Below the pieces are notes generated by a model that saw only the letters and a list, made by a program, of their open reading frames with translations, had not been told where the DNA came from and made no database searches. This document shows, piece after piece, positions 59,101 through 64,000 of a stretch of DNA of 64,000 bases. Positions within the stretch are counted from its first letter, which is position 1, and every line of letters begins with the position of its first letter. The position numbers and the translations under genes are program-made. Source of the DNA: Enoplolaimus lenunculus (Eukaryota > Nematoda > Enoplea > Enoplida > Thoracostomopsidae); NCBI GenBank assembly GCA_030248215.1, contig JASANG010004046.1, positions 124,001 through 188,000 on the forward strand, given 5' to 3'.

Positions 59101-60334
59101 TTATGGACTCGAATTAGGGTTTAGGGACTCTATCCGCTTACGGACTCTTTTTAGGGATACGGACTCCAATTGATTTGGACTCAAAATGGGGACCCCCTCT
59201 TATTACCCCACCCCCTCTTATTAGGGTCAATACAGTATATGTGATACACCTATATGATATGTATAGTGATTTTTCCAAAAATTTGGGCATTACATATTCC
59301 CGTTCATCCCACGCTTATATACGCTCCAGAATATGGAGGCCATAACTTGATGTTTCTAGCTGCTGATTATCACTTTTGCCTCTTCGTAGATCATAGATGA
59401 GCTGGCTACGGGTGTGCCATATCGAAATAAATATTGTTCCCAAGCTCCTAGAGAACGAACCTGAACGTAAGTCTACAATCCAAGCCTAAGCTTAAACTTA
59501 ATCCTAACCCTAAACCTAAGGTTGAGCGTTGAGTTGAGCCTAGGCCTTTTGATGTGATAATACAAACTGTATATAAAGGCGGAACTTTATTTTAACTCAC
59601 TCCTGTCCATGGGTGGATCCCCTTCGATACTGTAAAGTTTCAAGCGTACGCTGAATTTCATCATACGTCAAATGTTCACTGAGCGTGAATTCGACGTTAA
59701 CGCTAGTACTGAATTGAATAAACGATACGTGGCTGCGATCCGGGCCGAATTGAAAATGTCGCAGAAACGTTAACGCGAATTGGATTTCCTGGAAAGAAAT
59801 AAGTGGCCCTTGGGATTTTATTGTATTCTTCGCTTTCCATTGGTACAGGCTAACGCTTTGAGATATTCTTGGCTCTAGGCTTACACTTTGTTTTAGGTTT
59901 GGCTTTTACGCTCAAAAAAGGTTTACAATACTTTAGGTTCAGGCGTAAGGCTTATGCTCGTGCTTATTAATACTTACTGCCGTACACATTCATATCTGGA
60001 AATCAAATTTGAAGATATACCGGACCCACGTTGCCGAGTGGCACCACGAATTTGAAGACATGCCGGACCCACATTGCCGTGACTGGCACGTCGGACAACT
60101 CTACTCAGCGTAACCCGATATTGGGCACCACTGCCGATCACCAGAAAAATACTAAGCACACACCTTTTTCCAATTTTCTTCAGAAACACTTGTTGATCCG
60201 TCGAAAACCAACGCAATATCGTAATGGCGATTGGCACACGGCGTCGTGTGACCACAAACCGTTGTGATAAGCAAACGCGAGTCGAATATGAAAAGTAATG
60301 CAACAAATAGCCACAAACTGGGAAATTGGTTTCC
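32185..60334 (-). CDS. Large secreted VWA / TSP1 / beta-alpha-beta module / CBM14 protein
   Basis: This is a predicted extracellular matrix or surface adhesion protein of about 1,615 residues; I know no named family with this whole order. Coding exons in transcript order: 60164-60334, 59601-59788, 58899-58991, 57448-57574, 57065-57170, 56257-56690, 55328-55504, 54841-55014, 54392-54565, 53961-54134, 51966-52139, 51264-51437, 50901-51074, 49376-49552, 48763-48901, 48291-48482, 46858-46992, 46100-46249, 44652-44825, 43156-43302, 42004-42189, 40516-40680, 38896-39186, 37306-37539, 36156-36293, 32816-33013, 32185-32366. All junctions keep frame and the stop is TGA. The first listed exon carries a hydrophobic signal segment (LWLFVALLFIF) but no ATG, so a start exon lies upstream. 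One candidate near 60560 (MFVELN, phase 2) would use an acceptor that opens the signal exon at 60353. The overall chain is well supported; 5' end and expression are not. Confidence 0.85.
32574..32772. mobile_element. TTAGGC-type MITE, GTATAGAACAGG subfamily
   Basis: Left end GGGCCCATGTATAGAACAGG and right end CCTGTTCTATACATTCGCCC are inverses. The interior has several consecutive CCTAAG(C) words and 'aaaaaattcgtctaaagctt'. It lies in the last-but-one intron (32367-32815) of the large gene. Confidence 0.8.
33719..33797. repeat. Low-complexity A- and G/C-tracts
   Basis: Runs of A, short G5 and C7 tracts, then more A. It lies in the long intron 33014-36155, which otherwise contains decayed repeats (a GC-richer block near 33400-33600 and TTAGGC fragments) and no supported exon. 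Confidence 0.9.
35855..36099. repeat. ~49-bp tandem array containing TTAGGC words
   Basis: Five units begin near 35855, 35903, 35951, 36001 and 36050 with GTTTAGAAACTTTA (or a close variant), followed by 'tcttaagcctaagcctgag' and 'cagaagcctaagcct'. The bracketed AAGCCT words are TTAGGC on the other strand. The array ends 57 bases from exon 36156-36293 on its donor side. Confidence 0.88.
38465..38540 (-). mobile_element. tRNA-derived SINE fragment
   Basis: On the minus strand 'tagccgagtggataacgcg' fits an A box and 'ggttcgagtgc' a B box. No convincing full cloverleaf can be drawn, so it is read as SINE-derived. It lies in the intron between exons 38896-39186 and 37306-37539. Confidence 0.55.
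38606..38781. mobile_element. TTAGGC-type MITE with perfect 17-bp terminal inverted repeats
   Basis: GTTACTTTAAGGGGCGT at 38606-38622 is exactly reversed as ACGCCCCTTAAAGTAAC at 38765-38781. Inside are 'ctataaaagagtaggttta', 'tgcttaggcttaggctta' and 'cttaggcttagacttagg'. This is the best-preserved copy of the family in the window and defines its ends. It is 176 bp long and non-coding. Confidence 0.92.
39856..40502. mobile_element. Nested elements: GTAGTGACCCGAAT element inside a TATCACCAGTT element
   Basis: The outer element starts 'gtccgtactcttaaacgtg' and 'cacaacttgataggtcttg'. It is split at 'gtgctatacgta', and its missing end resumes after 40494 as 'tatttgaaaatg'. The inner element (40061-40494) begins TACTGTAGTGACCCGAATAA and ends 'cattcgggtcactacagta'. 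TA flanks both ends, consistent with a TA target duplication. Confidence 0.75.
43356..43526. mobile_element. TTAGGC-type MITE, reverse orientation
   Basis: GTTACTTTGACG at the left is mirrored by CGTCAAAGTAAC at the right. The interior has 'aataagcctaagcctaagc' and 'aaaaaattagtctaaagct'. A second copy of the right terminus ('ggtacgcccgtcaaactaac') follows at about 43560, so a solo end or earlier partial element lies beside it. Confidence 0.85.
45105..45300. repeat. Interleaved GAAGAATTAAAC repeats and inverses
   Basis: GAAGAATTAAACC near 45143, GGTTTAATTCTTCC near 45204, 'gtaagaattaataacctag' and 'gaaggaagaattaaac' near 45285 form a loose set of direct and inverted words with 35-80 bp spacing. 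It may be a decayed foldback or satellite. I checked it against the nematode SL1 leader (GGTTTAATTACCC) and it does not match beyond eight bases. Confidence 0.5.
45344..45452 (+). mobile_element. tRNA-like sequence enclosed by a 15-bp inverted repeat
   Basis: AGCAGTTGGAAAAAC at 45344-45358 is mirrored by GTTTTTCCAGCTGCT at 45438-45452 (one mismatch). Between them lie an A-box-like 'tagcttagtggtagatc' and a B-box-like 'tagttcgaaccac' about 40 bases later. The anticodon and acceptor stems do not pair well, so it is not called a working tRNA gene. It looks like a tRNA fossil or SINE head captured inside a small hairpin element. Confidence 0.5.
49813..50000. mobile_element. TTAGGC-type MITE, GTATAGAACAGG subfamily
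   Basis: Left terminus GGCCCATGTATAGAACAGGG continuing CCGGA matches, inverted and with three mismatches, the right terminus TCCGGCCCTGTTCTTGACAT continuing GGGCC. The interior holds 'tagacttaggcttaggctta' and 'gcgtaggcttaggaatatg'. It lies in the intron between TSP1 exons 50901-51074 and 49376-49552. Confidence 0.88.
51530..52145. repeat. Duplicated block, copy 1 (TSP1 exon plus intron)
   Basis: The intron text 'ctactctaaaataggtgata', 'gcaccaactggattttg' and 'taggtccccattcgtgctta' flanking exon 51966-52139 matches the block at 53445-54140. So exon and about 430 bases of adjoining intron were copied together. This copy carries no minisatellite. Confidence 0.75.
52184..53376. mobile_element. 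GGGTTGCGCTAT-type MITE expanded by a minisatellite
   Basis: The left end TAAGGGTTGCGCTTACT and right end AGTATAGCACAACCCTAA are inverse. The subterminal sequence at the right (GGACGGCGCCGTACCACAAG) matches the GTGCGGCGCCG subterminal words of other copies. Ordinary copies are about 160 bp; this one is 1.19 kb because of the 21-bp array it contains. It lies in the intron between TSP1 exons 53961-54134 and 51966-52139. Confidence 0.8.
52231..53290. repeat. 21-bp minisatellite, 50 units in exact register
   Basis: The unit is AACATGTGACGGACGGCGCC plus G. Units start at 52231 and every 21 bases to 53260, with no indel over 1,050 bases. Units 1-5 and 9 carry CAGGTG instead of CATGTG. One unit near 52960 has GGTCGG, and the last two have GACAGACGG. 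Each unit contains the palindrome CGGCGCCG. Because 21 is a multiple of three and no frame meets a stop, several long frames (about 350-400 codons) appear on both strands; they are by-products of the period. Confidence 0.97.
53445..54140. repeat. Duplicated block, copy 2 (TSP1 exon plus intron)
   Basis: It matches copy 1 through 'ctactctaaaatagttgata', 'gcaccaactggattttg' and 'taggtcccctttcgtgctta', with exon 53961-54134. The GGGTTGCGCTAT element and its minisatellite lie immediately beyond it, between the two blocks. Confidence 0.75.
58562..58822 (-). other. Open frame in a VWA intron, possibly an exon remnant
   Basis: The frame contains YELSSAVTYAGLILCDQLEAG and later AIVDEKHKVTAGAEQTGALV, whose composition looks protein-like rather than random. 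The second part loosely recalls the DEK(Y/H)K(V/L)T segment of some RRM-containing splicing proteins. Possible splice sites around it (after GGACCG at the donor, TTTGTAACAG as acceptor) do not keep phase with each other or with the neighbouring VWA exons, which join properly without it. It could be a gene fragment, an alternative terminal exon or chance. Confidence 0.25.
59023..59237. mobile_element. GTAGTGACCCGAAT element beside a VWA exon
   Basis: It begins TACTGTAGTGACCCGATTCG and ends 'cttattagggtcaatacagta', with TA at both edges. It contains 'ctacaattagggttaattga' and 'ttagggatacggactcc'. It lies 32 bases upstream, in transcript sense, of VWA exon 58899-58991, so it adjoins the acceptor region. 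Confidence 0.8.
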
Positions 60335-63300
60335 CTGAAATTTGAAAAAGGAACTAAAATCTTTGGCTCCACAAAGTTAATACTGTGATGGTAGAAACGC
60401 CTGAATTGCGAATAAGCAGATAAAGCTACCATAAGGTGACGTAAGCTTAAATTTTGTTTGCAAATTTATTTGCGGCGCCAACTGGCGTCGTACAGTACCT
60501 CGAGTACGATGTCGCGCTGTAATGCTAAGCTGTCGTGAACGCTATGCAGTTTGCACAGGTGTAGGTACTTATTTAGTTCCACAAACATAATGTTCAGCCA
60601 CACTACGAACCTGAGCGTAAGCTTGAGCACATTCGCCCATGTGTAACCAGTCTAGGTTCTGGTTTTTGGTGGCCACACATTTCTCGCGCAGCGGGGATCG
60701 GACTTCCGCACACGAAACCCGCTATTCTTAGCTGAGTAAAATTGGCTTGAATTTAGCTCAAAGTGACATGTTTCAGTATTATTTGCCCAAAAATTCTACC
60801 CTCAAGTCGACCTTAAAGTAATGCCTTACCATTTTTTAAATTTTGACAAAGAACGTCACCGAAACGCCGTAATTTTTCTAAATTAACCAAACTTGGTGAT
60901 CCACAAAATTTTTTTGAAGACAAACTGGAATAGAACCACGAAAAGGCAAACGGTTTTAAAATTAAACAATATTAATGACCAGATTTAAAAATCTAGCTAG
61001 AATTAGTATGCAAATTTTCGCAACTTAAACGACTCCATATCTCTACAACCTGGTTGGCGGAATTGCTTGGAAGGATTTCAAAATCTAGTTTGCGCATTCA
61101 AGCACTTTCTGTCCACAAGGCACTCTCTTTTTCTGATTATGTTTCGTAAGCTTAAACAAAGACTTGCTTCTGATCCCAAGCAAGGTTTGAGGATCATGTG
61201 TACACATTATAGTTTACAGTTGTAAGCATTAGGCTTTGGCATTTAAAGGGCTTGGACATATTTTTGCAACAAGCTGTATTCATGTTATAGGCAACAGGGC
61301 ATAGCGTGGATTTCACTTCCGGAGAGTATAACTTCATAGAAATGTTTTATGCTGGCCAAAGTAGCACGCAAGCAATTTTTTTGACAGTTATAGATCCGGG
61401 ATGTTATTGTAAAGCATGTTGAATCTGTATTTGTCTTATTTCGAAAAATTTTCGGAATGAATTTGTCTACTCTATCGTTCTTTTTACGTGCGCCACGGAA
61501 ACAAAGACATTAGTTTTCAGGATTGTAATGCTTTATTCTTATTGTTGGGCTCCGATATGCCCCGTGATGAAGTCCGATACTTAATTGGCTGAATCAGTGG
61601 CTTGCTTAGGCTCAGACTGACTTTCAGCCAGAAACAAAGCCTCAAAGACGATGACATTAACCTAAAAGCTTTTAATAGGCTTTTGTAACGAAATTGCTCA
61701 GACATACATTTATATCCGTGAAGGATGTCTTATTCCTGATTGGCTGAATCAAAGGCTAGCTTAAAAGTTAGGCTTAGAGTTATATTCAGGCAAGGGTAAA
61801 TCCTTATAGACGTTCATTTAAAGTTATGAGCATTAATAGGTTTAGGTTTTTAAATGGCTCCGACGTACTTTTGTAACCGGCATCTGAACGTACTCCACTT
61901 TGGTGAAAATACCAGGTATTTTCAGGGAATGTTTTACGTCGGAAGCAGAGGTGTAAGCGAGTAAAAAATTTTCCCGCGTTGCGCTTTACCCGTGAAAACT
62001 TTATTTTTAACCCGGGGGTATACCCGCGCAATATTCCTTTACAAGTTGCCCGTCTTTACATGCGCAAAATTTTTTTTATCGTTACCGACCTTACCTGCTC
62101 TTATTTATTCTTCTGCGTTCATACAATTGTGTGATTTTACAGTGCATAGATGTGGCTCGCCCGATTACACGTAACAAAAACTTATTACCGGTAATTTTCA
62201 AAACAAACCATTAAGTAAAAAATGTCGGTTAATATTGCACATTAATACACCTATCTTCGTTAAAAATATGTTGTTTGCCGATCGGTGATCAGTGAATCAA
62301 AACATTCTTGTCTGCACAAAATCGTTGTAGTTAAGAACTTAAAAGCGCATAAATCATACATTTCTTTACGGTTTTGTCGCAATTTGTGTTAAGACCTTTT
62401 TCAGAAAGCTGTAAATGTATTGTTTTTCCTGCCAAAGGAAAATATAACCTCTACAGGAACGTTAAGAATGTGGGCAAATGAAATATCATATTGTTTCTAC
62501 CTTCAAAAAGCGTTTAAATATTTTTCGATTTAACAGCAGGTTTCTGGTGTGTAATACTTATTTTTCACTCCGGTAACAACAGTTTAAAAAGTCAACTTTT
62601 AAGCCGAAGCGTAAACGTGGGGGATGTCAACATGAACCCGATACGTTTCTGCAAATGCCCTTTTAATGTAGTTTAGTGTACTGCAGTTTCCGCCATGGCT
62701 TAGCTGATATTTAGCCAATTTACTTCTAAAGGGGAATTTCACACTACCGACTGGCATATATGTAGCCGTATTTTTAACTGAGGACGAGCGTTTGGACTTT
62801 GGGCCATGTAGGAACGAAACGTTTTTCTACTCGACTGCAATAGAGTAAGCTTAATGTTTAGATTATTTTTTACTTAGGCTTCGAATTGGGCTTAGGCATC
62901 TACAATTTCGTCATAATTAGCCTAAAAGTTAAGCGTGAACCTAAGCCTAAAAGAAAGCAAAAATATGTTGTAAAATCTAAGCATACTTTTTTACAGGCTC
63001 GCAAGAAAACGCGGCGTCCGTAACAGGGGGCATTTGGATGATGGCCTTGAAATAAATATTTTTAGCCTGGTGTAAGGAACAGTCGTCGACTCAGTACCTG
63101 CCCTGAATGCGTCCCAGTAAAGATCATTAACCATGTTTTTTGCTGTTAAGGTACGGGTCTTGGTACGAATAAGGGGTGAACCATTTTTCGCGGGACTGCA
63201 ATGAAGTAAGCTTAAGCGTTAGACTAATTTTTTGCTTAGGCTTAGTTATAGGCTTATTGCTATGGCTCTGTTCTTTACGTTGACCCGATTTGGTTTGAAT

Positions 63301-64000
63301 CTAGAAGCGGCTCAGTCTGGTTTCAACCTCGTCAAAAAGCTTTAGCATAATCTACGTGTTTGTGAATTATGTATTTTTCAGCACACTTTGCAGGGTGCAA
63401 TGTATTTCCGCAGGACTCTAATCGAGTAAGCTTAAGCTTTAGACTATTTTTTAGCTGGGTTTAGGCCCGGGCTTATTTGTAGGGTGTTTTGATCATATTC
63501 TGAAGTGCTTAATTTGTTGGGTCGGCTACACATCTGTATGGATTCTTCTTGCAGTAATAGAAAAGTCGAAGACTATTTTACACTTGTCCCGCAGACATAT
63601 GGTTATGCTGCCGTTTTGGAAAAGGCTTACCCAAGCTTAAGCCTGAACCATTGTCAAAGTCTTTACCTAAGCCCTGAGCCTAGCTCTTCACATAAAATGT
63701 TGGGGACGTGTACAAGAACTAAGTTAAGTAATTAAAAGGACACCAATACTGGTTTAGCAACATTCTTGGTTTATTATAATACTTCGTATATATGTATACT
63801 CAGTCAAAACAAATCGCGGGGTATGAAAAGAAAAGAATCAGCTTTCGCTAATCTTCGACAGGGGGTTTAGCCAGGATTTCATTTTGGAAAGGTGTAACTG
63901 CATTGCAGAAACAAAGTTGCCAGCTAGAATAGCGATCGCAAACTAAATTTAAACATGAAACGTCAGTTTCTATGCAATCCGTAAACTGTTGCAGTCCAAG
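60335..64000. other. Region upstream of the large gene; no supported exon
   Basis: The promoter and first exon of the minus-strand gene should be here. A candidate start (MFVELN, near 60560, donor AA|GTACCT) would fit in phase if the signal exon opened at 60353, but it is weak. Otherwise the stretch holds TTAGGC-type fragments (about 62800-62990, 63170-63280, 63390-63490) and AT-rich sequence. Frames at 61517-61705, 61804-62031 and 63505-63735 show no family signature. Confidence 0.5.

Larger units (their letters stand above)
57065..60230 (-). other. VWA domain of the large secreted protein (5 exons)
   Basis: The domain begins DIALVFDGSTSVSEENW and ends LLTHTICGASV. All metal-ion-dependent adhesion site residues are present: DxSxS in DGSTS, the threonine in RRGSTHGQE, and the aspartate in VVYVSDGRS. 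It spans exons 60164-60334 (end part), 59601-59788, 58899-58991, 57448-57574 and 57065-57170, with junction phases 0, 2, 2, 0 and then 1. An intact MIDAS suggests divalent-metal ligand binding, as in integrin I domains and matrilins; the ligand is unknown. Confidence 0.9.

Noticed and set aside
60423-60432. ATG near 60430 as the start of the large protein
   Set aside because: That frame is different from the one encoding the signal segment and VWA start, and no donor joins them.

Overview
The window is nuclear DNA from an animal, most likely a nematode. Two signs point there. A complete cuticle collagen of the nematode type lies at 25760-30259 (N-terminal membrane segment, three cysteine clusters, Gly-X-Y blocks, 299 residues). 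The hexamer TTAGGC, the usual nematode telomere repeat, recurs in short interspersed tracts. Introns are long and full of repeats, acceptors read mostly TTTTAG or TTTCAG, and the sequence is AT-rich. Intron density suggests a lineage distant from Caenorhabditis, possibly a clade I worm, but that is a guess.

Layout. 1-4900 is repeat-rich and holds no gene I can support. 4908-17602 (+) is a 13-exon RabGAP of the RABGAP1/RABGAP1L/TBC-11 family: a complete TBC domain with both catalytic fingers, then a coiled coil. 18498-19471 (-) is a small two-exon orphan gene convergent with it; the two candidate poly(A) signals lie within 26 bases. 19472-25759 is non-coding as far as I can see and holds a large inverted-repeat element. 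25760-30259 (+) is the collagen in 7 exons. 30284-32184 is a tail-to-tail spacer. 32185-60334 (-) is one large secreted-protein gene of at least 28 exons and about 1,615 residues: signal segment, von Willebrand A domain with intact MIDAS, ten thrombospondin type 1 repeats, four and a half copies of an unclassified beta-alpha-beta module encoded by exon pairs, and three chitin-binding (CBM14/peritrophin-A) domains. Its first coding exon is not firmly placed. 60335-64000 shows only repeats.

Most other sequence belongs to about six short non-autonomous element families: a TTAGGC-carrying MITE, a TA-flanked element beginning CTGTAGTGACCCG, a foldback element beginning ACTGCAAAAAATGGTGAG, a GGGTTGCGCTAT element (one copy of which has grown a 50-unit, 21-bp minisatellite), an element with TATCACCAGTTGGTGATAGG-like ends, and tRNA-derived SINEs. 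Several copies sit within about 35 bases of splice acceptors.

The collagen and the VWA/TSP1/CBM14 protein are both predicted extracellular. The second would combine adhesion (VWA, TSP1) with chitin binding, which suits a matrix, pharyngeal lining or eggshell role; that is inference. Exon calls rest on my own frame and phase tracking. All junctions listed for the three main genes keep phase.
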